NCBI GenBank assembly: GCA_963977945.1
Contig: CAXBQO010000017.1
Location: 1-14,762 of the forward strand
Reading direction: 5' to 3'
Source: CALMJB01 sp963977945
GTDB lineage: Bacteria > Actinomycetota > Actinomycetes > Nanopelagicales > Nanopelagicaceae
Length of the DNA: 14,762 bases
Of the stretch, positions 1 through 7,461 are shown one piece after another (position 1 is the first letter of the stretch; every line of letters starts with the position of its first letter). The notes beneath the pieces were generated by a model. It made no database searches, was not told the DNA's origin, and was given only the letters and a program-made list of their open reading frames with translations. Position numbers and translations under genes: made by a program.

Positions 1-140
1 TTTGGATTCAACGAATTAATTGATTGCACCACGTGATGCAACATTGATTGTCCGCAAACTTTATGAAGAACCTTTGCGGTGTCAGAACGCATGCGCGTTC
101 CCTCGCCCGCCGCTAGTACAACTGCAAGATCTATTTGCAA
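1..140 (-). CDS. glmU: Bifunctional GlmU (UDP-GlcNAc pyrophosphorylase / GlcN-1-P acetyltransferase), N-terminal fragment
   Basis: Only the first 46 codons are inside the window; the gene runs off the left edge. The visible part carries the nucleotidyltransferase signature L-A-A-G-E-G-T-R-M at residues 9-17 followed by K23, the uridyltransferase motif of GlmU. In this family the N-terminal domain makes UDP-GlcNAc from GlcNAc-1-P and UTP, and a C-terminal left-handed beta-helix (not visible) acetylates GlcN-1-P. The product feeds peptidoglycan synthesis. There is no ATG or GTG ahead of the motif; a TTG at 138-140 lies 8 bases after an AGGGG ribosome binding site, so I take TTG as start. The gene follows tRNA-Gln, as is common in actinobacteria, which supports GlmU over other sugar nucleotidyltransferases. 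Confidence 0.9.
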   Translation of the reverse strand, partial: MQIDLAVVLAAGEGTRMRSDTAKVLHKVCGQSMLHHVVQSINSLNP

Positions 141-148
141 GTTGTCTG

Positions 149-153
149 CCCCT
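149..153 (-). promoter_or_regulatory. Shine-Dalgarno site deciding the glmU TTG start
   Basis: On the minus strand AGGGG sits 8 bases before the TTG at 138-140. No ATG or GTG is available upstream of the nucleotidyltransferase motif, so this site is the main argument for the TTG start. Confidence 0.6.
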
Positions 154-168
154 ATTCTCTTAAGGTAG

Positions 169-240
169 CTCCGCCACCTGGTATCGATCCAGGACCCTGA
201 GCTTCAAAGGCTCATGTGCTAGCCACTACACAATGGCGGA
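169..240 (-). tRNA. tRNA-Gln (anticodon TTG)
   Basis: A 72-nt cloverleaf can be folded by hand: acceptor TCCGCCA pairs with TGGCGGA, D stem GTGT/GCAC, anticodon stem TGAGC/GCTCA around loop CTTTGAA (anticodon TTG, reading CAA/CAG), T stem CCTGG/CCAGG. The discriminator is G73 and the first pair is U1-A72, both normal for bacterial tRNA-Gln. The 3' CCA is not encoded; the next bases are CTA. The T loop is ATCGATA, so position 54 is A where T is usual. The gene lies 28 bp upstream of glmU and 29 bp downstream of the ispE stop codon, a conserved actinobacterial arrangement, and may be co-transcribed with glmU. Confidence 0.95.
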
Positions 241-269
241 ACCTGAATTATCCCGTTAAATCCGCAAAA

Positions 270-1193
270 TTAAAAACTTTCAATTATTTTCGCACCAGGA
301 ACTGGTGCATTTACTGAAATCGCATTACTAACAACTCCACTGCCACTTAAAGCAACTGTTAAATCCAAGGCATGATCTGGATCTGAAACTAAAAATGCCA
401 CTGTTGGTCCAGATCCAGAAACAATTGAACCAAGTGCGCCATATTCATTTCCCACTTCTAAAATCATTCGCAGTGCAGGTTTTAAAGAACATGCTGCTGC
501 TTGTAAATCATTTACTAATGCTTTACCTAATGATTTTGCATCAGAGTTAACTAATGCTTGCAATAATGAATCGCTCACACTTGGATTTGTAATATTCATT
601 CCGGAACGAAGACGATCACACTCTTTATAAACTGCTGGAGTAGATAAACCTTGGTTTGAAAAGGCTAATACCCACATATAAGTTCCCCGGCTTAATACCG
701 AATTTAATTGATCACCGCGACCACGTCCGATTGCCACATTTCCCATAATTGAAAATGGCACATCACTTCCTAAAGTTGCGCCAAGAGTCATTTGTTCAGC
801 CCGCGAAATCTTTAAATCAAATAAAGCATCTAATCCAACTATTACCGCTGCCGCATTTGCGCTGCCGCCAGCCATTCCACCGGCTACTGGAATTTCCTTC
901 TTTACCTCTATTAATAAGTCAGAAGAAATATTAAATTTTTTGGCAATTAATTCCGCCGCTTGCCAAGCTAAATTTTCAGAATTAGTTGGTAAATCTTTGG
1001 CCGCATTATTTCCAGAAAATTTAAGTGCTAAACCACTACCAGGCTTAGCTTTACTTATTTTTACCTCATCAAATAATGAAACCGCCTGAAATACCGATAC
1101 GACTTCATGAAATCCATCGGGATTTAAAGGCCCGACCGAAAGTTGCAAATTAATTTTTGCTGGAACTTTTACCGTTACCGATTTATTTGGCAT
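270..1193 (-). CDS. ispE: 4-diphosphocytidyl-2-C-methyl-D-erythritol kinase
   Basis: IspE is the GHMP-family kinase that phosphorylates CDP-methylerythritol with ATP in the MEP pathway for isoprenoids. The 307-residue length is normal. Visible motifs are P-A-K-I-N at 11-15 (K13 and N15 near the substrate), the ATP-binding glycine loop P-V-A-G-G-M-A-G-G-S at 102-111, the catalytic aspartate D144 in L-G-S-D-V-P, and the third GHMP motif S-G-S-G-P-T at 259-264. The start is ATG, 4 bp after the rsmA stop codon. A TAATAT hexamer ends exactly 6 bases before this ATG, so besides being read from the rsmA transcript the gene may have its own leaderless message. It is last before tRNA-Gln; the ABC-F gene that follows ispE in some actinobacteria is absent. 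Confidence 0.95.
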   Translation of the reverse strand: MPNKSVTVKVPAKINLQLSVGPLNPDGFHEVVSVFQAVSLFDEVKISKAKPGSGLALKFSGNNAAKDLPTNSENLAWQAAELIAKKFNISSDLLIEVKKEIPVAGGMAGGSANAAAVIVGLDALFDLKISRAEQMTLGATLGSDVPFSIMGNVAIGRGRGDQLNSVLSRGTYMWVLAFSNQGLSTPAVYKECDRLRSGMNITNPSVSDSLLQALVNSDAKSLGKALVNDLQAAACSLKPALRMILEVGNEYGALGSIVSGSGPTVAFLVSDPDHALDLTVALSGSGVVSNAISVNAPVPGAKIIESF

Positions 1194-1197
1194 CTGC

Positions 1198-2055
1198 TCA
1201 TATTACTTTCGCTATTTTTATAAACTCATTTATCCCCAAGGCTTCACCGCGTGAAGTTGGGTCAATACCGGCTCGAATCAATTCACTTTCAGCTACTTTT
1301 ACCGATCCAAATAAAGATGACAGCGCCGAGCGCAACATTTTTCGCCGAGTAGCAAATGCCAGATCAATTACTTTGAAGCAATCTCTGCGCAAAGATTCTG
1401 AACCAAGTGGTTCATGAGATGTCAATTGAATAATTGAGGAATCCACATTTGGTACTGGCCAAAAAACATTTCGCGATATTTTGCTGACTAATTGCGCCTT
1501 ACTCCACCAACTAATTTTCACTGACGGAGCGCCATAATCTTTTGAATTTGGTTGCGCCGCTAAGCGACGAGCAACTTCGGTCTGCACCATAACCGTTATT
1601 TGTTTTACGCCAGAAAATTGTTCAAATAAATTAATGATTACCGGCACTGAAACGTTGTATGGCAGGTTTGCTACCACCTTAATTTTTGCTAAATCTGATT
1701 TGGCTGATTTTAGAAAATCATTAGCAGTTAGATTTACCGCATCCTTATTTAAAACTATAAGTGAACTTACTGGTGCATTATTTTGCTTCATTGTTAGTGG
1801 CAGTTGGTTTGCAAGCCGCTGATCAATTTCAACTGCATAAACTTTTGCTGCTTTTTCTAGCAACGGCAATGTCAAAGAGCCAAGTCCAGGTCCAATTTCA
1901 AGCACCACATCATTTCTGCCGATTGATGCAAGCTCCACAATTTTTCGACAAGTGTTGGCATCAATTACAAAGTTTTGGCCAAGTTTTTTTGTGGGTTTTA
2001 ATGAAAGATGACTTGCAATTTCTCTTATTTGTTTAGCGCCAAGCAGAGTAATCAA
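1198..2055 (-). CDS. rsmA: 16S rRNA (adenine1518-N6/adenine1519-N6)-dimethyltransferase
   Basis: RsmA (KsgA) dimethylates two adjacent adenines in helix 45 of 16S rRNA late in 30S assembly, using S-adenosylmethionine. The 285 residues show the full family pattern: G-Q-N-F at 26-29, the SAM-binding E-I-G-P-G-L-G at 53-59, the acidic ribose contact V-E-I-D at 75-78, and the catalytic N-L-P-Y at 130-133. The start is TTG. It overlaps the tatD stop as TTGA, and the sequence GGTGAT just upstream matches the distal half of the anti-Shine-Dalgarno at a workable spacing, so translation is probably coupled to tatD. In many actinobacteria an rpf gene sits between tatD and rsmA; here there is none. Confidence 0.95.
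   Translation of the reverse strand: MITLLGAKQIREIASHLSLKPTKKLGQNFVIDANTCRKIVELASIGRNDVVLEIGPGLGSLTLPLLEKAAKVYAVEIDQRLANQLPLTMKQNNAPVSSLIVLNKDAVNLTANDFLKSAKSDLAKIKVVANLPYNVSVPVIINLFEQFSGVKQITVMVQTEVARRLAAQPNSKDYGAPSVKISWWSKAQLVSKISRNVFWPVPNVDSSIIQLTSHEPLGSESLRRDCFKVIDLAFATRRKMLRSALSSLFGSVKVAESELIRAGIDPTSRGEALGINEFIKIAKVI
1200..1205 (-). promoter_or_regulatory. Candidate -10 box for a leaderless ispE transcript
   Basis: TAATAT is followed by GAGCAG and then the ispE ATG. The hexamer overlaps the rsmA stop codon by one base. GAGCAG could serve as a poor Shine-Dalgarno, so coupling to rsmA is an alternative. No clear -35 element was seen. Confidence 0.4.
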
Positions 2056-2906
2056 AAATCACCAAAAATTTCATCAATATTGTGGTCTATTTGTTCGGCT
2101 AGATAATCAACAGATTCTCCGCGCACAAGTGCCATATGTCGCAATGTGTTTGGAATTTGTGCTGGCGTATTTAACATTCCGCGGTTTGGCATTGGGGCAA
2201 GAAATGGTGAATCAGTTTCAACTAATAACTGATTAACTGGTACTACCTGCAATGCTGATCTTAAATGTGGTGCATTTTTAAATGTAACTGTGCCAGCAAA
2301 TGAAAGTATGTAACCGGCGGCAACAGCTTTTTTAGCGTAAACCTCATCTGCTGAGTAACAGTGAAAAATTGTTTTTGCAGGTGCGCCAACTCGCTGCAGA
2401 GTTTCAAATACCGCTTCATGTGCATCACGATCGTGAATTATTAACGCTTTGCCAGTTTGTTTAGCAATCTCTATGTGTCGCTCAAATGAATAAAGTTGTT
2501 TATCTTGTAAATCTTTTGGAGTACGAAAAAAATCTAATCCAGTTTCGCCGATGCCTCGCACCAATTCGTGTTTAGCTAAAGTCGCAATCTCGCTAAGTTC
2601 ACTCTCTAAATCTTTTACAACTGGGGCTTCATTTGGGTGCAACGCAACTGTTGCTACTACTTTCCCCTTAAAATTTTCAGCACATTTAATTCCCCATTTT
2701 GATTGCTCTAATGAGTAACCAACCTGTACCACGCGTGTGACTCCCACTTTTTCACAATCATTTAATAGTTCTTTGATGCGCGGATCATTAGGTTCGCCGT
2801 TAAATATCAACTCTAGGTGTGCATGTGAATCAGCAACATTTGTAGCCAACGGCTCTGGCATCGGCGCCGGTGGTCGATCTATATCTCGATTATGTCTATC
2901 TGCCAT
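2052..2906 (-). CDS. tatD: TatD family metal-dependent deoxyribonuclease
   Basis: A 284-residue member of the TatD family, metal-dependent TIM-barrel hydrolases with 3'-5' exonuclease activity on DNA. The metal ligands can all be placed: H28 and H30 in S-H-A-H-L, E121 in G-I-G-E-T-G-L-D, H158 in I-I-H-D-R, H182 in F-H-C-Y-S, and D232 in V-E-T-D-S-P. About 22 proline-rich residues precede the first ligand, as is common in actinobacterial members. The ATG start lies 12 bp after the metG stop codon with no good Shine-Dalgarno, so it probably depends on the metG transcript. Its end overlaps the rsmA start by 4 bases. The exact substrate in this organism is not known; family assignment is secure. 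Confidence 0.93.
   Translation of the reverse strand: MADRHNRDIDRPPAPMPEPLATNVADSHAHLELIFNGEPNDPRIKELLNDCEKVGVTRVVQVGYSLEQSKWGIKCAENFKGKVVATVALHPNEAPVVKDLESELSEIATLAKHELVRGIGETGLDFFRTPKDLQDKQLYSFERHIEIAKQTGKALIIHDRDAHEAVFETLQRVGAPAKTIFHCYSADEVYAKKAVAAGYILSFAGTVTFKNAPHLRSALQVVPVNQLLVETDSPFLAPMPNRGMLNTPAQIPNTLRHMALVRGESVDYLAEQIDHNIDEIFGDF
2058..2063 (-). promoter_or_regulatory. Shine-Dalgarno site for rsmA inside the end of tatD
   Basis: GGTGAT lies within the last tatD codons, 2 bases before the rsmA TTG. It pairs with the AUCACC part of the 16S 3' end, the register in which a short gap to the start codon is normal. It supports the unusual TTG start. Confidence 0.45.
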
Positions 2907-2918
2907 GAACGGCGAAAA

Positions 2919-4466
2919 CTATTTCTTTATCTCATCTTCTAATTTTGGAAACAATATTTCTATTTTAGAAGTGGCAGATCCGGCTTTAAGTTGTCCCCAC
3001 TTTGCCACATTACTAATTCGTTGGTCGGCCAGTTTTCCTAATGATTTTTCAGCGCCAAGTGCTTGCCAAAGTTTTTGACAAGTTTGTGGCATCACTGAAT
3101 TAAAGAGCACAGCTAAAGCCCGAAGTGATTCCGCGGTGTTATATAAAACTGCCGCAAGTTCGGCACTTTTATCGGGATTTTTTGCCAATTGCCATGGCTC
3201 TTTTTCGGTGACATAACCATTTACTAATTTACAAAATTCTAGAATTTCTAAAATTGCGCTTTGAAAATCTAAAGTGTTGATTGCAGTGTCTGCTTTTGTT
3301 ACCGCTTGCTGTAATGCACTCGATAGTTTTGGTTCTTGAGCTGCATTTGGAATATTGCCGGCAAAATATTTATCAAGCATCGCACTTGTTCTCGATGCCA
3401 AGTTTCCAAAATCATTTGCAAGTTCGCTGGTATATCTTGCGCTCATGTCCTCCCAAGAGAATGAACCATCGCTTCCAAATGGAATAGCACGTAAAAAGTA
3501 ATAACGGAAAGCATCTACTCCAAAATAATCTGTAATTTGGCTTGGCGCGATTCCGGTTAATTTACTTTTGCTCATTTTTTCACCGGCAACTAATAACCAT
3601 CCGTGTGCAAATACTTGTTTTGGAATCGGAAGTTTTGCTGCCATCAACATTGCCGGCCAAATCACGGCATGAAAGCGCAAAATATCTTTTCCAACTAAGT
3701 GAATATCAGCTGGCCACTTTTTTAGAAAATCTTTTGCATCTCCCAAACCAACAGCGGTTGCATAATTTAAAAGTGCATCAAACCAAACATAGATAACTTG
3801 TTTTTTATCCCACGGAACTGGAATGCCCCAACTTAAGGTCGATCTAGAAATTGAAAGGTCTCTAACTTCGCCCTCTAAGAATGAGATCACCTCATTGCGT
3901 GCGCTCTCTGGCTGGCAGGCGGCAGGATTACTTCGATAATGCTCTAATAATTGTTCCCGAAATGCAGATAACTTAAAAAACCAATTGTCTTCACTCAACA
4001 TTTCCACCGGCTTAGAGTGAATCTGACATTTACCTTCGATTAAATCACCTGGCAATTTAAACTCTTCGCAACCAACACAATAAGGACCTTCAAATTTTCC
4101 AGCATATATAAATCCAGCATCCTTTAATTCAGTTAAAAACTTTTGCACCCGTAGCTCATGACGCGATTCTGTAGTGCGAATAAAATCATCATTTGCAACA
4201 TTTAATTTTTGCCAAAGTGGAATCCATGAGTCATTAACCAACCGATCACACCATGCTTGTGGGTCAGTGTTGTTTGCAGTTGCTGTATTTAAAACTTTTT
4301 GGCCATGTTCATCAGTTCCAGTTAGATACCAAACCGATTCCCCCCGCTGCCGGTGCCATCTGGTTAATACATCTCCGGCAATAGTTGTGTATGCATGACC
4401 AATATGTGGCGCGTCATTTACATAGTAAATCGGGGTGGTTACATAGAAAGATTTTTGATCTGACAC
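2919..4466 (-). CDS. metG: Methionyl-tRNA synthetase
   Basis: Class I aminoacyl-tRNA synthetase charging tRNA-Met and initiator tRNA. The 515 residues contain the H-I-G-H signature at 21-24, a single zinc knuckle with C130, C133, C147 and H150, the W-F-D-A-L helix at 228-232, and K-M-S-K-S at 297-301. The length matches the short form without the C-terminal EMAP-like tRNA-binding domain, the usual actinobacterial type. The start is GTG at 4464-4466; there is no Shine-Dalgarno upstream, but TAGAAT lies exactly 6 bases before it, pointing to a leaderless mRNA. It heads the metG-tatD-rsmA-ispE group, with gaps of 12 bp or less or small overlaps, and so is likely the main promoter-proximal gene. 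Confidence 0.96.
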   Translation of the reverse strand: MSDQKSFYVTTPIYYVNDAPHIGHAYTTIAGDVLTRWHRQRGESVWYLTGTDEHGQKVLNTATANNTDPQAWCDRLVNDSWIPLWQKLNVANDDFIRTTESRHELRVQKFLTELKDAGFIYAGKFEGPYCVGCEEFKLPGDLIEGKCQIHSKPVEMLSEDNWFFKLSAFREQLLEHYRSNPAACQPESARNEVISFLEGEVRDLSISRSTLSWGIPVPWDKKQVIYVWFDALLNYATAVGLGDAKDFLKKWPADIHLVGKDILRFHAVIWPAMLMAAKLPIPKQVFAHGWLLVAGEKMSKSKLTGIAPSQITDYFGVDAFRYYFLRAIPFGSDGSFSWEDMSARYTSELANDFGNLASRTSAMLDKYFAGNIPNAAQEPKLSSALQQAVTKADTAINTLDFQSAILEILEFCKLVNGYVTEKEPWQLAKNPDKSAELAAVLYNTAESLRALAVLFNSVMPQTCQKLWQALGAEKSLGKLADQRISNVAKWGQLKAGSATSKIEILFPKLEDEIKK

Positions 4467-4472
4467 TTTTGA

Positions 4473-4478
4473 ATTCTA
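4473..4478 (-). promoter_or_regulatory. Candidate -10 box for leaderless metG
   Basis: TAGAAT followed by TCAAAA and then GTG. The 31-bp gap between rsmI and metG contains no purine-rich ribosome binding site. The -35 region is not recognisable. Confidence 0.55.
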
Positions 4479-4497
4479 CCGGTTCAGCATTTATTGA

Positions 4498-5322
4498 TTA
4501 TTTGTTTTCAATCATCAACTCGTAAACGATTCTTTTCGGTAACGAAAGATCCTTCGCAACTACCGCAATCGCACTTTTTCTTGAAAGACCACCATTTTCT
4601 GCGGCTTTAACTAGAGCAACAACCTCAGATTCGTTGATGTCAGCAGATTTGGGATCAAAGCCTGAAAGCACCACTGTTACTTCGCCAAGTACCTCGTTTT
4701 GTTTTGACCAATTTAATAATTCGCTAATCGAACCTCGAATAGTTTCTTCATACTGTTTTGTCATCTCGCGACAAACCGCGCCTAACCGATCATCGCGTAA
4801 TACTTGAGCTGCATCGGCTAAAGATTCCGCAAGTCGATGTGGCGCTTCAAAAAACACAATAGTTCTCTCTTCGGTGCTTAACTGTTCAAACCATTTTTGT
4901 CTGGCAGTTTGGGTTCGCGGAGCGAAGCCTTCAAAACAAAACCGATCGGTTGGTAAACCAGAAAGCAGCAAGGCCATTAACACAGCGCTTGGCCCTGGTA
5001 GTACCTGCAATTTAACGTTATTAGTAATCGCTGCTCTTATTAATCGATAACCCGGATCATTAATGCCAGGAGTTCCAGCATCACTTACTAAAAGCACATC
5101 ATGAGATTTAATTAATTCAGTTAATTGTTCCAAAATTTCATTTTCATTTCCGTCAAAAAATGAAAAAACCTTGGCGTTTGTCTCAATCTTTAAATCACTG
5201 CAAAGTCGATGGAATTTTCGACTATCTTCGGCAATCACATATTTACTGGTTCGCAACTGTAATTTCAGGTGTTCGGTTACATCTAAGGAATTCCCAATTG
5301 GAACCGCCGCCACAATTAGCAT
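4498..5322 (-). CDS. rsmI: 16S rRNA (cytidine1402-2'-O)-methyltransferase
   Basis: RsmI methylates the ribose of C1402 in the ribosomal P site, using S-adenosylmethionine. From the chosen ATG it is 274 residues. Family motifs are V-P-I-G-N at 7-11, A-E-D-S-R at 31-35, S-D-A-G-T-P-G at 80-86 with N-D-P-G at 88-91, L-P-G-P-S-A at 108-113, F-F-E-A-P-H-R at 158-164 and R-E-M-T-K at 185-189. A TTG two codons upstream (5326-5328) is possible, but the ATG lies exactly 6 bases after a TAGAAT box, fits the family N-terminus, and no Shine-Dalgarno supports either, so a leaderless message from the ATG is preferred. It is divergent from the mannosyltransferase gene, a conserved actinobacterial pairing. 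Confidence 0.94.
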   Translation of the reverse strand: MLIVAAVPIGNSLDVTEHLKLQLRTSKYVIAEDSRKFHRLCSDLKIETNAKVFSFFDGNENEILEQLTELIKSHDVLLVSDAGTPGINDPGYRLIRAAITNNVKLQVLPGPSAVLMALLLSGLPTDRFCFEGFAPRTQTARQKWFEQLSTEERTIVFFEAPHRLAESLADAAQVLRDDRLGAVCREMTKQYEETIRGSISELLNWSKQNEVLGEVTVVLSGFDPKSADINESEVVALVKAAENGGLSRKSAIAVVAKDLSLPKRIVYELMIENK

Positions 5323-5328
5323 TTGCAA

Positions 5329-5356
5329 ATTCTAGTTATCGACTTAGCCCATTCAA
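5329..5356 (-). promoter_or_regulatory. rsmI promoter (-35 TTGAAT, -10 TAGAAT)
   Basis: On the minus strand TTGAAT (5351-5356), a 16-bp spacer and TAGAAT (5329-5334) end 6 bases before the rsmI ATG. This is the best-formed promoter in the window and places the first transcribed base at or next to the A of the start codon. Confidence 0.6.
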
Positions 5357-5362
5357 AAGTCA

Positions 5363-5368
5363 TAGGCT
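5363..5368 (+). promoter_or_regulatory. Candidate -10 box for the leaderless mannosyltransferase gene
   Basis: TAGGCT followed by TATTTA and then the GTG start at 5375. It lies 7 bp from the rsmI -35 element, so the two divergent promoters are back to back. There is no Shine-Dalgarno and only a weak -35 (TCGACT, 18-bp spacer). Confidence 0.5.
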
Positions 5369-5374
5369 TATTTA

Positions 5375-6670
5375 GTGAAAAGTTGGATAAATCAGATCAG
5401 AGAAAATCTGGTAATAATCCTGATTACCTTCATCGCATTTGCAAATCGAATTTGGCGACTTGATTCACCCAAAGGATTTATTTTTGATGAGGTTTATTAT
5501 GTAAAAAATGCAAACAGTTTAATTAATCACGGCGTCGAACTTTCTGGAACTCCAGCTGCCGCAGAATTTGTAGTTCATCCGCCACTTGGAAAATGGTTGA
5601 TTGGGCTTGGCATTCAATTATTTGGAAATAATGAATTTGGTTGGCGCATAAGTGCTGCCGTTATCGGTAGCGCATTAGTACCTTTGATTTATTTAATTGC
5701 CAAACATCTTTTTAAATCAGTCTTTTTAGCAAACTTATGTGCCTTGCTGATTGCGCTTGATGGTCTTGCTTTAGTTATGTCTCGGATAGCGCTGTTAGAT
5801 ATTTTTCTAACTGTTTTTTTACTGGTTGCATTTTTATTTTGGCTAAAAGGAAACCATCTCATTGCTGGAATCGCCATAGGAGCTGCAATTTCTACCAAAT
5901 GGAATGGGGCATATATTTACTGCGCGCTACTTGCTTACCTACTATTTTTTCTTGCTAAGAACTTTAAAAATATCTATTACAAGTATTTAGGGTTACAACT
6001 TTTAAATTATGTATTAATTCCGGCATTGACTTATTTAATTAGTTGGACTGGTTGGTTTCTTTCAAGCTCTGGCTATAAAAGGAACAGCTCTAGAAATCCA
6101 ATAGTCGCGTTATGGAATTACCATGTTGAAATCTTGCACTTTCATAGAAATTTAACCGAGCCACATTCCTATAGCGCAAACCCATTTGGCTGGTTAATAC
6201 TGCGACGGCCCACCTCTTTTTACTTTGAATCTGACAATTTGGGCAGCAGTTGCGGTGCGAGCAAATGCGCTCAAGAAATTCTGGCGCTTGGTACTCCAGT
6301 TCTTTGGTGGTTTGCCATATTTTGTTTATTTTTATTGATTTTTGATGCCTTCAAACAAAAAAGTCGTCTAGCGGTCTCCATACTTGCGCCATTTCTCTCG
6401 CTTTATTTACCTTGGCTACTGATTACGCAACGAACAACTTTTTATTTCTACTCCATAACTTTGCTGCCATTTTTAGTTTTGGCAATTGGCTATTTTTTCC
6501 ACCGAATTCGAGAACTGCGACCACATTCTGAACTTTTTACTCTTTGGATTCCGATTTCACTCGTAGCCATAGTGGCCGCTAATTTTCTTTATTTCTTGCC
6601 AATATTTATGGGGCTGGGCATCAAATATGCCGCATGGCAAAAATTAATGTGGTTTGTAAGTTGGATTTAG
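5375..6670 (+). CDS. pmt: Polyprenyl-phosphate-mannose protein mannosyltransferase (PMT family, GT39)
   Basis: An integral membrane glycosyltransferase of the PMT family, which in actinobacteria transfers mannose from polyprenyl-phosphate-mannose to Ser/Thr of proteins crossing the membrane. After a first membrane segment (about 11-25) comes the family signature F-D-E-V-Y-Y with the acidic pair D38-E39, then H-P-P-L-G-K, which marks the first external loop. Many hydrophobic segments follow, with a middle external stretch containing N-P-F-G-W and a cysteine pair near the C-S-K-C equivalent (G-A-S-K-C). At 431 residues it is shorter than typical actinobacterial PMTs of about 500 or more. The start is GTG with an apparent leaderless promoter. 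The neighbouring rsmI gene is the conserved partner. Its stop codon directly abuts that of the convergent glpR gene. Confidence 0.85.
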   Translation: MKSWINQIRENLVIILITFIAFANRIWRLDSPKGFIFDEVYYVKNANSLINHGVELSGTPAAAEFVVHPPLGKWLIGLGIQLFGNNEFGWRISAAVIGSALVPLIYLIAKHLFKSVFLANLCALLIALDGLALVMSRIALLDIFLTVFLLVAFLFWLKGNHLIAGIAIGAAISTKWNGAYIYCALLAYLLFFLAKNFKNIYYKYLGLQLLNYVLIPALTYLISWTGWFLSSSGYKRNSSRNPIVALWNYHVEILHFHRNLTEPHSYSANPFGWLILRRPTSFYFESDNLGSSCGASKCAQEILALGTPVLWWFAIFCLFLLIFDAFKQKSRLAVSILAPFLSLYLPWLLITQRTTFYFYSITLLPFLVLAIGYFFHRIRELRPHSELFTLWIPISLVAIVAANFLYFLPIFMGLGIKYAAWQKLMWFVSWI

Positions 6671-7453
6671 TTATTCGTTAACAGCACTGCCAGATTGATT
6701 CTGATCAAAGAGATCTGGCTGATTTTTAACGGTGCGCTTTCTTACCACTTTATTTTCTAATAATTCGTCGATTAATTCTTGTTCTGATTGCCAAGTTGGT
6801 TTCTTTGATTGTTGGCTATCAATATTTCGCTTTGGAGTAATTGCCTTTGGTGCATTTGCATAAGTTGGTTTTGGCAAAGTTGTGGGCTGCCAACTCGAGC
6901 CAGCTTTTGCAACCACGGTTACCGCCTTTCGCGCAATCTGTGCGGTTTGTTCCCGATATTTTTCTTGAATTCTATTTTCAGCTATTTCATTTACCGTATC
7001 AATTAACTCGTTCTCGGCGGTAATTAAATTCGCATGCGTTATGCGTTCAATCGCCTTCAACCTACGGATTCGCTCTTGCGATCTGTGAATATCTCTACGA
7101 ACATGAAATACATAAATTAATAATCCGGTAGCTGGCAAAGCACAAATAGACCAATCAAGTAGCGCGAGGGAGCCACCTATTACGGCAATTACTTGAGTAC
7201 AAAGTAATGTTACAAAAATAAGTCGACGTTGAAATAAATTATTTGAATTATTTTTCTTTAATTCAGATTCAATATTTAAATCTGATTCAAATTTATGTTC
7301 AGTAATACTGTGTTGTTCAGCAACTACTGCCATTGCATTTTTATATCGATCAATTGACTTTCCAGATTTAACTTCATGATTCATTAACCACTGAGGTAGG
7401 AAATAGGCCACCCACATACCAAGGATTATCAAGTAGATGATGCCTGACGCCAT
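6671..7453 (-). CDS. glpR: SepX/GlpR-type cell-division membrane protein
   Basis: Resembles actinobacterial SepX (Streptomyces) / GlpR (Corynebacterium), the membrane receptor of the MoeA-like protein Glp at the division site. From the ATG at 7453 it has 260 residues: an N-terminal membrane helix (about 3-23, A-S-G-I-I-Y start and F-L-P-Q-W-L end, both typical), a basic/acidic linker, two further helices (about 78-98 and 103-117), a charged helical stretch (118-182), and a low-complexity tail with the conserved W-Q-P-T-T-L-P-K-P-T-Y motif at 188-198. A GTG four codons upstream (7463-7465) is possible, but the ATG matches the family start. It lies 65 bp after rimJ and two genes after glp, the same cluster seen in other actinobacteria. 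Function is inferred from family and context; not to be confused with the glycerol regulator GlpR. Confidence 0.8.
   Translation of the reverse strand: MASGIIYLIILGMWVAYFLPQWLMNHEVKSGKSIDRYKNAMAVVAEQHSITEHKFESDLNIESELKKNNSNNLFQRRLIFVTLLCTQVIAVIGGSLALLDWSICALPATGLLIYVFHVRRDIHRSQERIRRLKAIERITHANLITAENELIDTVNEIAENRIQEKYREQTAQIARKAVTVVAKAGSSWQPTTLPKPTYANAPKAITPKRNIDSQQSKKPTWQSEQELIDELLENKVVRKRTVKNQPDLFDQNQSGSAVNE
6689..6726 (+). terminator. Possible intrinsic terminator of the mannosyltransferase gene, inside glpR
   Basis: GCCAGAT (6689-6695) and ATCTGGC (6713-6719) form a perfect 7-bp stem with a 17-base loop, followed by TGATTTTT. It begins 18 bases after the pmt stop codon and lies within the end of the convergent glpR gene. 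The large loop and short T run make it weak. Confidence 0.3.
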
Positions 7454-7461
7454 GAAAGCAA

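Noticed and set aside
241..269. A dedicated tRNA-Gln promoter (GATAAT near 255)
   Set aside because: The -10-like hexamer has no acceptable -35 and a non-consensus first base; it cannot be told from chance in this AT-rich gap.
1157..2036. Open frames antisense to rsmA and ispE, up to 91 codons
   Set aside because: Their products match no family I recognise, have no initiation signals and mirror well-conserved genes on the other strand.
2737..3078. A 113-codon frame antisense to the tatD start and metG end
   Set aside because: Spans the junction of two convincing genes and shows no recognisable domain or ribosome site.
5326..5328. TTG start for rsmI, adding two residues
   Set aside because: No Shine-Dalgarno; the ATG two codons later is exactly six bases from TAGAAT and fits the family start.
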